Positions 7,201-16,752 are shown, counted from the first letter of the stretch. The stretch: 32,750 nt of DNA from Bacteroidota bacterium (GCA_018831055.1 JAHJRE010000038.1:1-32750), one strand, 5' to 3'. The notes: generated by a model not told the origin, from the sequence alone. A program made the numbers and translations.

Positions 7201-9426
7201 ATGATAAAACATTCATTTTTAACCCTACTGTTACTTTATCTGTTCATTTTCAGAGTTCAGGCAGATCAGGAAATCAAGACAGACAATGAAAAGCCTGTCA
7301 GGCCGAAAGTTGGTTTGGTTTTGAGCGGTGGTGGGGCCAAAGGATTTGTATACGTAGGATTGTTCAGGGCTTTGCAGGAAGCAGGCCTGCATATTGATTA
7401 CATCGGAGGAACATCCATTGGGAGCATCATGGCTTCTCTTTATGCCGTTGGATATAGTCCGGATGCCATTGAACAAATGATACGTTCACAGGATTGGGAT
7501 ATGGTTCTGAAAGATGAAGTTGCAAGAAGGTTTGTGGCTTTTGAAGAAAAGGAATTCATGGAGAAGTCCATTATTACCCTCCCCTATAAAAAGAGAAAAA
7601 TTGGATTGAAAAGCTCATTATACAGAGGGCAGCAAGTCAATTTGCTATTAAATAAATATTTGTCTCCTGCCTATGACATAAAGGATTTCAGTCATTTACC
7701 CACACCATTCCTTTGCGTAGGCACTGATCTTTTAACAGGAGAAGCGGTAACACTAAAAACGGGATACCTGCCCAATGCGGTCAGGGCCAGCATGTCAATC
7801 CCGGGGTATTTTTCACCTATGGAATACAATGGCAAATACCTGGTAGATGGCGGAGTGGTAGATAATTATCCGGCCAGGCAGGTTCAGGAAATGGGCGCCC
7901 AGCTGATCATCGGAGGAAATGTCCAAAGCGGGCTTACTCATGATATCAATAATTTGCATACTATTACAGCAGTTCTTGATCAGGTTATTTCGTTCACACG
8001 CGTTCCTGCAAATGAAGAAGCATTTAAAATCATCGACCTGAATATTCAATATCATGTCTCACAAGGCATCATGGACTTTACCATGTACGATTCCATTATC
8101 GCTTATGGAGAAAGGGTTGCCCGGCAACATTACGATAAAATAAAAAAACTGGCCGACTCACTGAATGCCATTGAATATGTACCACTTAAAGAGTTCAATG
8201 CTAAACCCCTTGATAAAGTCTTTATCCGGAAAGTTATTTATATAGGTAAAGACAGGATGTCGACCATTTTCCTGGATAACTTTTTCGAAAAGATGGAGAA
8301 TTCGGAAGTCAAGCTTGAAGAAATTGAAGAAACCGTTACCCGGCTTTACGGAACCCGGTTTTTCCAGCACGTGTATTATGAACTGGAGCCCCTGGGAAAC
8401 GGTGAAGCCAATCTTATCATAAACCTGCTCGAAGGTGATCCGGGCTATTTCTCCGCTTCACTGCGATACGACAATGATTACGAGGGCAGCGTTTTAGTAA
8501 GTGCAGTTTTCAGGAATATACTGGGAAACCGGAGCAAATTGTTCTCAAGTCTTATACTTGGTCCCAATCCCAGGTTTAAAATGCTGTACCTTATCAGCAA
8601 CGGCCCGAAAGTAGGGCCAGGGCTGGAACTGGATTTCTATTCATTTCGCTTTGATTATTTCGACAAGGATGTAAAAGTCAATACATTAAGGTTTATTAAT
8701 TACAAGACCTCCGTTTTTGCATCTTCGGTTGTAGATAATCTGTATCGCTTCAGAGCCGGAGTACAGCTGGAGTATTTCAGCCTGAAACCTGAAATACCGG
8801 ATGAGACTTTGAAGTCTATGTCCGACTTTAATGCTTATGCCAGCGGGTTTGTTTCTTTTAAAACGGATACCCGCGACAAGCCGTATTACTCCACTACAGG
8901 ATTCGAAAGCAATCTGAATGTTAGCTATATATTCCCCCTTGGAAACAACTGGTCACGAGAATTATTCACCAATTCGTTCATGTATTATTTGAACTACAAT
9001 CAAAACCTTCGTCTTACCAAACGATTTACGTTAAAGCCCGGCACATTCCTGGGTGGTACCTTACGACAGGATCTTCCGCCTATTCAACATTGGTTCGGTG
9101 TGGGAGGACTCATGCCGATCAATTATATGGAAAACCTTGTGCCTTTTACCGGTGTAAGCTTTGTGCAATCGATAGGTTTATACAGTGCCATTGCCAGGCT
9201 AAAGCTCCAGTACAATGTTTATAAAAACCTTTACCTGACCGCCCGCAGCGACCTGGGCTCCAATGAAATGGAACTGGATGATCTTATCAAATCCGAGAAC
9301 ATCATGTTTGGCTACGGATTAACCTTTGGATATTACAGTTTTATCGGTCCGATAGAAGTAACTGTGATGGGATCCAATATTAACTCTGCACCGGGACTAT
9401 TCTTTAATGTTGGGTTTGAATTTTAG
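7201..9426 (+). CDS. Patatin-like phospholipase with C-terminal BamA-like outer-membrane barrel
   Basis: The 741-residue protein has a signal peptide (residues 1-21) and a patatin lipase domain. That domain carries the oxyanion glycine loop GGGAKG at 43-48, the nucleophile elbow GTSIG at 70-74 (S72) and the second catalytic motif DGG at 216-218 (D216). A POTRA-like stretch follows at about 336-410, then a barrel of the surface-antigen/BamA type to the end, with the outer-membrane signature of a terminal aromatic residue (FNVGFEF). The arrangement resembles PlpD-type (type Vd) autotransporters. It would hydrolyse phospholipid or acyl-ester bonds at the outer membrane or in the periplasm; the substrate is unknown. 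The catalytic dyad is complete. The gene stands alone and is convergent with the hybrid kinase gene. Confidence 0.93.
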   Translation: MIKHSFLTLLLLYLFIFRVQADQEIKTDNEKPVRPKVGLVLSGGGAKGFVYVGLFRALQEAGLHIDYIGGTSIGSIMASLYAVGYSPDAIEQMIRSQDWDMVLKDEVARRFVAFEEKEFMEKSIITLPYKKRKIGLKSSLYRGQQVNLLLNKYLSPAYDIKDFSHLPTPFLCVGTDLLTGEAVTLKTGYLPNAVRASMSIPGYFSPMEYNGKYLVDGGVVDNYPARQVQEMGAQLIIGGNVQSGLTHDINNLHTITAVLDQVISFTRVPANEEAFKIIDLNIQYHVSQGIMDFTMYDSIIAYGERVARQHYDKIKKLADSLNAIEYVPLKEFNAKPLDKVFIRKVIYIGKDRMSTIFLDNFFEKMENSEVKLEEIEETVTRLYGTRFFQHVYYELEPLGNGEANLIINLLEGDPGYFSASLRYDNDYEGSVLVSAVFRNILGNRSKLFSSLILGPNPRFKMLYLISNGPKVGPGLELDFYSFRFDYFDKDVKVNTLRFINYKTSVFASSVVDNLYRFRAGVQLEYFSLKPEIPDETLKSMSDFNAYASGFVSFKTDTRDKPYYSTTGFESNLNVSYIFPLGNNWSRELFTNSFMYYLNYNQNLRLTKRFTLKPGTFLGGTLRQDLPPIQHWFGVGGLMPINYMENLVPFTGVSFVQSIGLYSAIARLKLQYNVYKNLYLTARSDLGSNEMELDDLIKSENIMFGYGLTFGYYSFIGPIEVTVMGSNINSAPGLFFNVGFEF

Positions 9427-9446
9427 GCCACATAAACATATTTGGC
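9427..9446. terminator. Possible bidirectional terminator hairpin
   Basis: Arms GCCACATA (9427-9434) and TATTTGGC (9439-9446) pair at seven of eight positions around an AACA loop, directly after the patatin stop and 12 bases from the convergent kinase stop. The stem is short and the following T-run is weak, so this is tentative. Confidence 0.3.
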
Positions 9447-9458
9447 AGATACCTTTCT

Positions 9459-12400
9459 CTACTCCAACACTTTGTATTCCTCAAGCTTCCTGAAAAGCAA
9501 TTCTTTCCTAACCGGTTTCGACAGGTAATCATCACAACCGGCATCCCTGGCACGTGATTCATCTCCACTCATGGCATAGGCTGTTATAGCAATAACCGGA
9601 AGCTCCGGCCGGATATCCTTTATCATCCGGGTTGCCCGGAAACCGTCCATAAGTGGCATTTTCAAATCCATAAAAACTAATGCAATGTCCGGATGCTTTT
9701 TACAAATCTCCACTGCTTCCTGACCGTTTTCGGCTGATATTGTCTGAATACCGGCACGAGCCATCACTGTTTCGAGATAAAGAGAGTTCGATGGTTCGTC
9801 TTCTACTATTAAAATGCGCTTTTTATCCTGAACAGAACTGGTTTTGACAGATGATTCCCCTGTTTCTTTCCGGATTTCAATCCCGGTAAGAACAAGATTG
9901 ACTGCAGTACCCCTGCCTTCTTCCGATTCCAGTTGAACGTTGCCTCCCAATAATTCAGCTATACCTTTAACTATTGACAACCCCAATCCGCTACCTTCAT
10001 ATCCTCTCGTAGTGCTCGAATCGGTCTGGATAAACATTTCAAATACCATTTTTTTCATATCGGCCTTAATACCTGGGCCGGTATCCTTTACAAATATTTC
10101 AAAGTTTTTATCTGAAATTTTATATCCAAGAGTAACAGATCCTTTACGGGTAAACTTAACGGCATTATCAACCAGATGTGCCATAGCTTTCCGGAGTAAT
10201 TCCTCATCGGAAAATATCATCCATTTTGACTCTTTAGGTAAATCTATTATGAGCTCCAGGTTTTTTGCATTGCATTTGGAAACAAACTGATCCATCAAAC
10301 GCATAATAAGATTTTGTATTCCGAAAGTCTTCTTATTCACCACCATGCTCCCTGAAGTAAGAAGGGAAATGTCCATGTAATCATTAATGGTATTCAGCAG
10401 GCGGTCGCTGCTTGCACGAAGAAGATTTAGGAAGGCTGATTTCTCGTCCCCTGTGATATCTTCCTTGGATATTAGGTCAGCAAAACCCATAATGCCATTC
10501 AACGGAGTACGAATCTCATGAGAGATATTATTCAAAAAAGCGGTTTTCAGACGGTTTGCCGCTTCTGCTTTATCACGGGCTTCGATGAGATCCCCGATCA
10601 TTTTCTTTTTCTCTGTTATATCTTCTTTCAAAGAAACAAAATGAGTTATCACTCCTTCATCGTTAAATATCGGGCTGATGGATGCCTGTTCCCAGAAAAG
10701 ATCTCCATTCTTCCTTTTATTCAGGAATTCTCCAACCCATTCCTTTCCGGATAATATCGTATCCCACAGGTTTTTATAGAATTCTTGTGTTTGCTTGCCT
10801 GATTTGAGAATACTAGGATTCTTACCCAAAACTTCTTCCAGGCCATATCCGGTTAATTCGGTAAACTTTGGATTAACATATTCAATATTTCCATTGATAT
10901 CTGTGATCACAACACTTACCGGACTCTGTGTCACAGCCTTGGATAGTTTTATCGCCGATTCTTCTGATTTCTTACGCTCAATATATAAGCTTAACTGAGA
11001 GGCTATAATTTCCAGAACCTCCACACTCGATTGATTGTAAGCCGCCGGATTATCATAACTTTGAAGAACTATAGCCCCGATCACCCTTCCTTCTATAATC
11101 AGGGGAACCCCGAGCCATTGTTCCGCCCTTGCTCCATATAAATTGATCTCCTTCTTCCTGGAAAGCGCCAGGATTTCTTCTTTTGATAACAATATCGATC
11201 TTTTTTCAGTAATGACCTTTCCGGTCAACGACTTCTCCACAGGCCATGACTGAGGATCTTCCCCCTTTTCGTCATATTCAAAGGGACTAAATAACATATT
11301 CGTATCCTCTTTATAGAAGGCTATAAATACATTCCGTGTATCAAGAAGAGCACTCAGTTCATGCCTGGCGACTTCATATAACTCATTCAGAGTTCTGGCA
11401 GTTACCAGGGAATGGGCAATTTTATACTGCATTTCCTGGATTATCTCTGATTTCTTGCGCGAAGTGATATCATTAATACTTGACAGGATGTATTTTTCCG
11501 TTCCAATAGATATAATTCCCGAGGAATACAATCCGGTCAATTGCTCTCCCGACTTTTTCCTGAAAAGGAATTCTTTACCACTAACCATCCTTCCTTGCAG
11601 CATTTCATTTACAACGTATTTCCTGTCTTCTTCATTTACCCACAATTGAAGATCTATAGTGGTAAAACCAATGATTTCTTTTCGGGTATATCCGGTAATA
11701 TTGAAAAACTCTTCATTAACTTCAATAATCTTCCCGTCGGATGGACGTGTTATGGTTATGGCATAAGGGGAAGACTTAAATGCCATGGCAAATTTCTCCT
11801 CGCTCTGCCTGATTTCCTTTTGTATTTTCCTGTCCTCCGATTGGTCCCTGAAAACCAGGACAGCACCTATGATCTCCCCCTTCTCATCTTTTATGGGAGC
11901 CCCACTGTCGGCAATGGGTATCTCTGTTCCATCTTTCCGGACAAGCAATGTATGATTTGCCAGCCCTATTATTACTCCTTCCTGGATAACCCTGTCAACG
12001 GGATTTTCAACCCTGGTGCGTGTTTCTTCATTTATAATATTAAACACTTCTAAAATATTCTTACTTCTGGCATGTTTCTGTACCCATCCGGTTAAATCTT
12101 CAGCAATGGGATTGAGATATTGTATCCGGCCTTTTGTGTCAGTAGCCATTACTCCATCTCCGATATTATCCAATATGATCCTGAATTCTTCCTGGCTAAG
12201 CCATAAGCTTTTGTAAATATTGGCCTGCCGGTTCCTGTAAATCCAGGAAACACTCATTATTACCAGTGATACACTTAAAATCACAAATATCAATATACCC
12301 GGCATTTTTTTATGCAGAGGACCATAAATCTCTGAAACATCATACTTTGCTATCATATACCAGGGAGTTTCCGGTACCCTCTTTATAAAGGCAAGCACTT

Positions 12401-13199
12401 TTTCACCCCTGTAATCCAAACCTTCCACAAAACCCTCCTGACCCTTTACGGCTTTCACCGCAGGAAGGTCGTTGTCCGATAAGGATGCTTTCAGGTTCAA
12501 TGCCGATCCGGGCTTATGCCTGAGATCATTCAGAAAGACCACACTGTCTCCATCCTGCCTGATAATAAATGTCTCAGCCGTGATACTTTTAGATGGCCAT
12601 GATTGCATCAAAGGAAATATAAAGGTTTCGGGTTGCATACGCATGACCAGTACAGCAAAGACCTTACCCGATTTGTCCGTTAAAGGAGCCAGAACATCGT
12701 AATGTATTGACTGACCTTCACGGCAAAAATAAAAATCAGTGCTCATAATTACCCCCTGCTCCGCAACACCGGTAATCATCTTTTGGGTAACCTCTCCAAA
12801 ACTATCCAGGTTGCTTCCCGTTCCATGAAAAAGCTCTCCCTCAGGTGAAGCCAGAAATATTGCTTCATAATTATACTCATCCTTAGGTAGCTTGAGATCT
12901 TCAATAATTGGCTCCAGTAATTCAGGATTATCCCTGTCGTTAATCCATTGCATTATTCTTTCTTTCAGGAATCTCCGGGAAGCAATAACCCTGGCATCGG
13001 ATATCCTTTCATTTTTCCAGCTTATTAACTGATTGGTTTTTAGGTTTGTAACATCTACCAAATCCTGTTCTTTTTCTGATCGTAGAGTTTTGGCTTCATG
13101 CTGGTAGTAAATGGTAACAGCAACAATAATAAGCATGCTCAAAACCACAGCAAAAAAAACCATAAGCTTTCTGCTGAACAGCCGGGGTTTGCCAATCAT
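9459..13199 (-). CDS. Hybrid sensor histidine kinase/response regulator (dCache-like, PAS x3, GAF, HisKA, HATPase, REC)
   Basis: This 1246-residue membrane kinase has a transmembrane helix at about 13-31, an extracytoplasmic sensor of about 270 residues with dCache-like features, and a second helix at about 302-320. Next come PAS domains (about 335-455 and 465-585), a GAF domain (about 595-745) and a third PAS (about 752-865). The kinase core has H894 in SHEIRTP, the N-box with N1012, DTGPGI at 1039-1044 and GSGLGLSI at 1069-1076. A receiver domain ends the protein, with acidic pair E1133/D1134, phospho-acceptor D1178 and K1228. All catalytic residues are present. No HPt domain or partner regulator lies nearby, so the output is unknown. 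A TATATTTA box inside a palindrome lies just upstream. Confidence 0.95.
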   Translation of the reverse strand: MIGKPRLFSRKLMVFFAVVLSMLIIVAVTIYYQHEAKTLRSEKEQDLVDVTNLKTNQLISWKNERISDARVIASRRFLKERIMQWINDRDNPELLEPIIEDLKLPKDEYNYEAIFLASPEGELFHGTGSNLDSFGEVTQKMITGVAEQGVIMSTDFYFCREGQSIHYDVLAPLTDKSGKVFAVLVMRMQPETFIFPLMQSWPSKSITAETFIIRQDGDSVVFLNDLRHKPGSALNLKASLSDNDLPAVKAVKGQEGFVEGLDYRGEKVLAFIKRVPETPWYMIAKYDVSEIYGPLHKKMPGILIFVILSVSLVIMSVSWIYRNRQANIYKSLWLSQEEFRIILDNIGDGVMATDTKGRIQYLNPIAEDLTGWVQKHARSKNILEVFNIINEETRTRVENPVDRVIQEGVIIGLANHTLLVRKDGTEIPIADSGAPIKDEKGEIIGAVLVFRDQSEDRKIQKEIRQSEEKFAMAFKSSPYAITITRPSDGKIIEVNEEFFNITGYTRKEIIGFTTIDLQLWVNEEDRKYVVNEMLQGRMVSGKEFLFRKKSGEQLTGLYSSGIISIGTEKYILSSINDITSRKKSEIIQEMQYKIAHSLVTARTLNELYEVARHELSALLDTRNVFIAFYKEDTNMLFSPFEYDEKGEDPQSWPVEKSLTGKVITEKRSILLSKEEILALSRKKEINLYGARAEQWLGVPLIIEGRVIGAIVLQSYDNPAAYNQSSVEVLEIIASQLSLYIERKKSEESAIKLSKAVTQSPVSVVITDINGNIEYVNPKFTELTGYGLEEVLGKNPSILKSGKQTQEFYKNLWDTILSGKEWVGEFLNKRKNGDLFWEQASISPIFNDEGVITHFVSLKEDITEKKKMIGDLIEARDKAEAANRLKTAFLNNISHEIRTPLNGIMGFADLISKEDITGDEKSAFLNLLRASSDRLLNTINDYMDISLLTSGSMVVNKKTFGIQNLIMRLMDQFVSKCNAKNLELIIDLPKESKWMIFSDEELLRKAMAHLVDNAVKFTRKGSVTLGYKISDKNFEIFVKDTGPGIKADMKKMVFEMFIQTDSSTTRGYEGSGLGLSIVKGIAELLGGNVQLESEEGRGTAVNLVLTGIEIRKETGESSVKTSSVQDKKRILIVEDEPSNSLYLETVMARAGIQTISAENGQEAVEICKKHPDIALVFMDLKMPLMDGFRATRMIKDIRPELPVIAITAYAMSGDESRARDAGCDDYLSKPVRKELLFRKLEEYKVLE

Positions 13200-13228
13200 A
13201 ACGAGTATTTTACTATATAAGGTTACGA

Positions 13229-13248
13229 AAGATGTAAATATACATCTT
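13229..13248. promoter_or_regulatory. Perfect-arm palindrome over the hybrid kinase promoter
   Basis: AAGATGTA-AATA-TACATCTT has perfect 8-base arms around a 4-base centre. On the minus strand it contains TATATTTA (13242 to 13235), one base off the TAnnTTTG -7 consensus, and a TTG sits 21 bases further upstream (13264-13266). Transcription would then start near 13228, leaving a leader of about 28 bases. A dimeric regulator bound here would block RNA polymerase. The palindrome is direct observation; the operator role is inferred. Confidence 0.5.
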
Positions 13249-13350
13249 ATTCACTTACAAAAACAAAATACCTGCAAAGTTTGTGATGGTAACCATGCTG
13301 AATCTACTATGGGTACCAAAAACCAGCCTGATAAGCCCTATGACTCCAGC

Positions 13351-13536
13351 TTACTTTCCGGAACCCGTCATGATTCCAATCGCTGCCCCAAGAGCAATCC
13401 CTGATCCAATACCAACCGAAAGCCAGACGGCAAGGTCCCCGCTTGCAATTCCTGCAACAGTGCCTGCAATTGCCCCAATGGCAAAGCCCAGGGAAACACC
13501 CAGGGCTAATTTCCCGGATTTCTTTTCATTATTCAT
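13351..13536 (-). CDS. Small glycine-zipper membrane protein
   Basis: The 61-residue product begins MNNEKKSGKLALG. Its remaining length is dominated by Gly/Ala-spaced hydrophobic segments (GFAIGAIAGTVAGIASG, then GIGSGIALGAAIGIMTG) with GxxxG spacing, the pattern of glycine-zipper helical hairpins. It should insert in a membrane as two packed helices. An in-frame ATG at 13557 would add seven residues, but a promoter-like TAAACTTTG ends three bases before that ATG, so the start at 13536 is preferred. Function is unknown. It lies alone between the hybrid kinase gene (same strand) and the divergent mrp gene. The strong helix pattern makes a real gene likely despite the size. Confidence 0.68.
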   Translation of the reverse strand: MNNEKKSGKLALGVSLGFAIGAIAGTVAGIASGDLAVWLSVGIGSGIALGAAIGIMTGSGK

Positions 13537-13708
13537 AGATTCACTACTTATTATCAAAGTTTAGTTAAAATAGCTGAATAAAAAAATCAGCGATGCAAGA
13601 TCGCAAGAAAACGCTTTGCTTCTGATCCCTCCCTAATAAAACATATGTTTGAGTTTACTACCGGATGAAAACCCTGTCCGCTTTTTTTCTCTCCTTACAG
13701 AAATATAT

Positions 13709-13716
13709 TACTTTTG
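13709..13716 (+). promoter_or_regulatory. Predicted -7 promoter box of mrp
   Basis: TACTTTTG is an exact TAnnTTTG match ending 19 bases before the ATG at 13736. It makes upstream in-frame starts unlikely, because they would precede the transcription start. A T-rich stretch at 13681-13690 may serve as the -33 region. Confidence 0.5.
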
Positions 13717-13735
13717 CCTTGCTAAAAATAAAAAA

Positions 13736-14773
13736 ATGAGTATCACTAAGGAACAGGTATTGGAAGCTTTGGGAAAGGTACTTTATTTCCCGCAACACGA
13801 CAACGTAGTATCGTTAAACATGATCCGCGATATACACCTTCACGGGGATCATATTCATTTCACCATTTTCTTTCCGCAACGTGACGAGCGAAATGAAAAT
13901 GTAGTTCTCAATGCCTGCGTAAAAGCAGTTGAAGAATTAGCAGGTAAAGGATCCCATATAGATGCCCGCGTTGAATATCCCAGGAACCCGCTCGATAAGA
14001 TCGGAAGTATTATTGCAGTTGCTTCAGGTAAAGGTGGGGTAGGTAAATCCACTGTGGCTGCCAACCTGGCCGTTGCCCTTTCAAAAACGGGTGCCCGTAC
14101 AGGCATTCTGGATGCCGACATATACGGTCCCTCAATCCCCATCATGTTCGATGTGGAAAAAAGCCGGCCGGAAGTGTATGAAGAAAACGGAAAACAATGG
14201 ATAGTCCCGGTGCAGAACTACGGCATTAAAATCCTTTCTATCGGGTTTTTTGTAGACCCTGGAAAAGCATTGATCTGGAGAGGTCCAATGGCCTCCAACG
14301 CACTGAAACAATTGTTCACCGAGGCCGACTGGGGTGAACTTGACTTCCTGGTAGTTGACCTTCCCCCGGGTACAGGTGATATTCATCTTACTCTGGTGCA
14401 GGAAGTGCCGGTTGCAGGTGTCGCCATTGTCACAACGCCACAGGAAGTAGCCCTTGCCGACGCAAGGAAGGCTTTCAGCATGTTCAGCCAAAAAGATATT
14501 CAGGTGCCTATACTCGGTCTGATAGAAAATATGTCGTATTTTACTCCGGCTGAATTACCTGATAACAAATACTTTATCTTCGGACGTGAAGGCGGCCGCA
14601 AGCTGGCTGAAAGCTCTGGAATTCCTCTTCTCGGACAAATACCATTGGTTCAGAGTGTCTGCGAATCAGGTGACAAAGGCAGACCCTCGGCTCTGAAAAA
14701 CGATACCCCTGAAGGAAAAGCATTTGCAGAACTTGCCGGGAATGTGCTGAAGAGACTTGAGGAATTAAAGTAA
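13736..14773 (+). CDS. mrp: Mrp/NBP35 family Fe-S cluster carrier ATPase
   Basis: Mrp proteins are cytosolic P-loop ATPases that carry and deliver iron-sulfur clusters. The 345-residue protein has an N-terminal MIP18/DUF59-type domain (about 1-85), the deviant Walker A GKGGVGKST at 98-106, LDADIYGPSIP shortly after, and VVDLPPGTGD in the switch region. The usual C-terminal CxxC that bridges a cluster between subunits is missing; the region reads ENMSYFTPAELPDNKYFIFG instead, as I recall from other Bacteroidetes members. An in-frame start at 13649 exists but lies upstream of the predicted promoter, and the conserved region begins at MSITKEQV, so 13736 is chosen. A NifU-domain gene follows after 33 bases. 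Confidence 0.94.
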   Translation: MSITKEQVLEALGKVLYFPQHDNVVSLNMIRDIHLHGDHIHFTIFFPQRDERNENVVLNACVKAVEELAGKGSHIDARVEYPRNPLDKIGSIIAVASGKGGVGKSTVAANLAVALSKTGARTGILDADIYGPSIPIMFDVEKSRPEVYEENGKQWIVPVQNYGIKILSIGFFVDPGKALIWRGPMASNALKQLFTEADWGELDFLVVDLPPGTGDIHLTLVQEVPVAGVAIVTTPQEVALADARKAFSMFSQKDIQVPILGLIENMSYFTPAELPDNKYFIFGREGGRKLAESSGIPLLGQIPLVQSVCESGDKGRPSALKNDTPEGKAFAELAGNVLKRLEELK

Positions 14774-14806
14774 GAATTAAAATAAAGAACTAAAATCAAA
14801 ATTGCG

Positions 14807-15058
14807 ATGGATCAGGTTCAGAACAAAGAAATTATTGATAAGATTAAAAATGTGATTGATCAAATACGTCCTTATATCCAGCAGGACGGTGGAGATATTG
14901 AATTTATTGAACTCACTGATGATATGATCGTTAATGTTGAGCTTAAAGGGGCCTGCGGCTCCTGCCCGTACAGTACGATCACGTTAAAAAATGGTGTGGA
15001 AACAGCCATCAGAAATGCTATTCCGGAAATCAAAGCTGTTGAATCGGTGAAATTCTGA
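14807..15058 (+). CDS. NifU C-terminal domain Fe-S scaffold protein
   Basis: This 83-residue protein consists only of the NifU C-terminal (Nfu) domain. It has the IRPYIQQDGGDIEFIE signature at about 20-35 and the cluster-binding CGSC pair C50/C53 in LKGACGSCPYSTITLKNG. Such proteins hold a [4Fe-4S] cluster bridged between two subunits and pass it to target enzymes. The gene follows mrp in the same direction with a 33-base gap, a pairing that fits cooperation in Fe-S delivery, perhaps more so because this Mrp lacks its own CxxC. Length is typical of stand-alone Nfu proteins. It is convergent with nadE. Confidence 0.95.
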   Translation: MDQVQNKEIIDKIKNVIDQIRPYIQQDGGDIEFIELTDDMIVNVELKGACGSCPYSTITLKNGVETAIRNAIPEIKAVESVKF

Positions 15059-15100
15059 TACCGCCATTCTGCGGATGATTTTCCTTGCATGAGATAACCT

Positions 15101-16741
15101 TTATAACAGATATTTCCCGACAATGGGCATCCTTCTGCCCATTCCAAAGGCTTTGGTTGATACACGCAGAATGGGGGGAGTCTGATGACGCTTGTATTCG
15201 TTGGTATTCACAAGTTTTAGTGTGCGTTTAACCACTTCTTCAGGAAATCCCATCGCTATGATCTCTGCAGGTCCCTTACGCTTCTCAATATACTGGTAAA
15301 GGATTTTATCCAGGATGTCGTATTCAGGAAGAGAATCGGAATCTTTTTGTCCGGGCCTCAACTCAGCCGACGGTGGTTTCACTATAGTGCTTTCAGGAAT
15401 TATTTCTTCCTCACGGTTCATATACCTGGCAAGCTCATAAACATCCGTTTTGTAAACATCGCCAAGAACGGAAAGTCCCCCGTTCATATCCCCATAAAGA
15501 GTACCATACCCTACGGCCGCTTCGCTTTTGTTGGAAGTATTCAATAGTATGTACCCGAATTTGTTGGATATCGCCATCAGAATCACACCCCGGATACGAG
15601 CCTGAAGGTTCTCTTCCGTCAAATTGAAGGGAAGTCCATGAAACTGCGGATCCAGTGTTTTAAGAAAGCTTTCGTATGGCTCTGCAATGGAGATAATATC
15701 ATATGGACTACCAAGATTCTCAGCCAGTTTTCTGGCATCATCAACGGAATGGCCGGAAGAAAAACGGGAAGGCATTAATACCGAACGCACATTGTCCTTG
15801 CCGAGAGCCCTGACTGCCAGCACAAGAGTCACTGCAGAATCAATACCTCCTGAAAGACCCAGGATGGCCTTGCTAAATCCGAGTTTTTCAAAATAGTTGC
15901 GTATGCCCATGACCAGGGCATCGTGGATAAGAGCAGTTTTTTCCTGTTCCTTACCTTCTGCCGTAATGGCCGGCATCTCATTTAACCTGTCAAGATCAAA
16001 AACCTGTAAATCTTCCTGAAAAAACTCCAGTTCACCTACGATTTGAGCATTTTTGTTTATCACCATGGAGCCGCCGTCAAACAACAGTTCGGTTTGAGCC
16101 CCGACATGATTTACATAAAACAATGGAATCTTATATTCCTTTACATTGCGAAGTAAAATATCCCTGCGTATGGGAGCCTGATCATAGTTGAAAGGAGAAG
16201 CAGCAATATTGACCATGAAATCAGGCCTGCCTTTTATCAGCTCATCCATGGGATTAATCGTGTACAGGGGATCATTGCTGATGTTCCAGAGATCTTCGCA
16301 TATGGTCAGTGCAATCTTCCGGCCCTTATATTCTATAAGCCGGAATTCGCGGTTTGGCTCAAAATAGCGGTATTCATCAAAAACATCGTAATTGGGAAGA
16401 AGAGTTTTATGTACCACATCCTTGATTTCTCCATCTTCCAGGAAATAGGCACTATTGAGCAGGTCTTTGCCTTTGTCCTCCGGATTGATGCCGGGTGCAC
16501 CAACAATGGCCGCTATGCCCCGGCAATGTCCGGCCAATTCCTGCACCGAATCATAACAACGGTTAATAAAATCCCTGAACTCCAGGAAATCGCGGGGAGG
16601 ATAACCCGAAACGGCCAGCTCGGCAAAAACAATCAGGTCAGCTCCATGCTGCTTCGCATTTTCCAAAGCTTTTATGGCCTTATCCAGATTTCCTGCGAAA
16701 TTTCCAATATGATAATTGATCTGCGCTAATGCTATTTTCAC
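15101..16741 (-). CDS. nadE: Glutamine-dependent NAD+ synthase
   Basis: The enzyme makes NAD+ from nicotinate adenine dinucleotide with ATP, using ammonia from glutamine. The 546-residue protein has an N-terminal nitrilase-type glutaminase domain with the triad E41 (FAELAVSGYPPRD), K112 (HKTLLPNYDVFDE) and C148 (LTICEDLW). The synthetase domain has the PP-loop LGLSGGIDSAV, with SGGIDS at 297-302, plus NTSNKSEAAVGYGTLYGD downstream. Both active sites look complete. Translation starts at GTG 16741 (GTGAAAATAGCA), supported by the conserved KIALAQINY opening. The gene lies 11 bases after the porin-family gene on the same strand and may share its transcript. Confidence 0.97.
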   Translation of the reverse strand: MKIALAQINYHIGNFAGNLDKAIKALENAKQHGADLIVFAELAVSGYPPRDFLEFRDFINRCYDSVQELAGHCRGIAAIVGAPGINPEDKGKDLLNSAYFLEDGEIKDVVHKTLLPNYDVFDEYRYFEPNREFRLIEYKGRKIALTICEDLWNISNDPLYTINPMDELIKGRPDFMVNIAASPFNYDQAPIRRDILLRNVKEYKIPLFYVNHVGAQTELLFDGGSMVINKNAQIVGELEFFQEDLQVFDLDRLNEMPAITAEGKEQEKTALIHDALVMGIRNYFEKLGFSKAILGLSGGIDSAVTLVLAVRALGKDNVRSVLMPSRFSSGHSVDDARKLAENLGSPYDIISIAEPYESFLKTLDPQFHGLPFNLTEENLQARIRGVILMAISNKFGYILLNTSNKSEAAVGYGTLYGDMNGGLSVLGDVYKTDVYELARYMNREEEIIPESTIVKPPSAELRPGQKDSDSLPEYDILDKILYQYIEKRKGPAEIIAMGFPEEVVKRTLKLVNTNEYKRHQTPPILRVSTKAFGMGRRMPIVGKYLL

Positions 16742-16752
16742 AAGCCGGCTTT

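Noticed and set aside
11541-12053. 170-residue plus-strand ORF
   Set aside because: It lies entirely antisense to PAS regions of the hybrid kinase gene, has no recognisable domain, and the kinase frame is fully conserved.
13649-13735. 29-residue N-terminal extension of Mrp
   Set aside because: A TACTTTTG promoter box lies inside it, and family similarity begins at the later ATG.
15061-15074. Terminator between the NifU-domain gene and nadE (CCGC...GCGG)
   Set aside because: The stem is only four base pairs and there is no T-run, so it is too weak to call.
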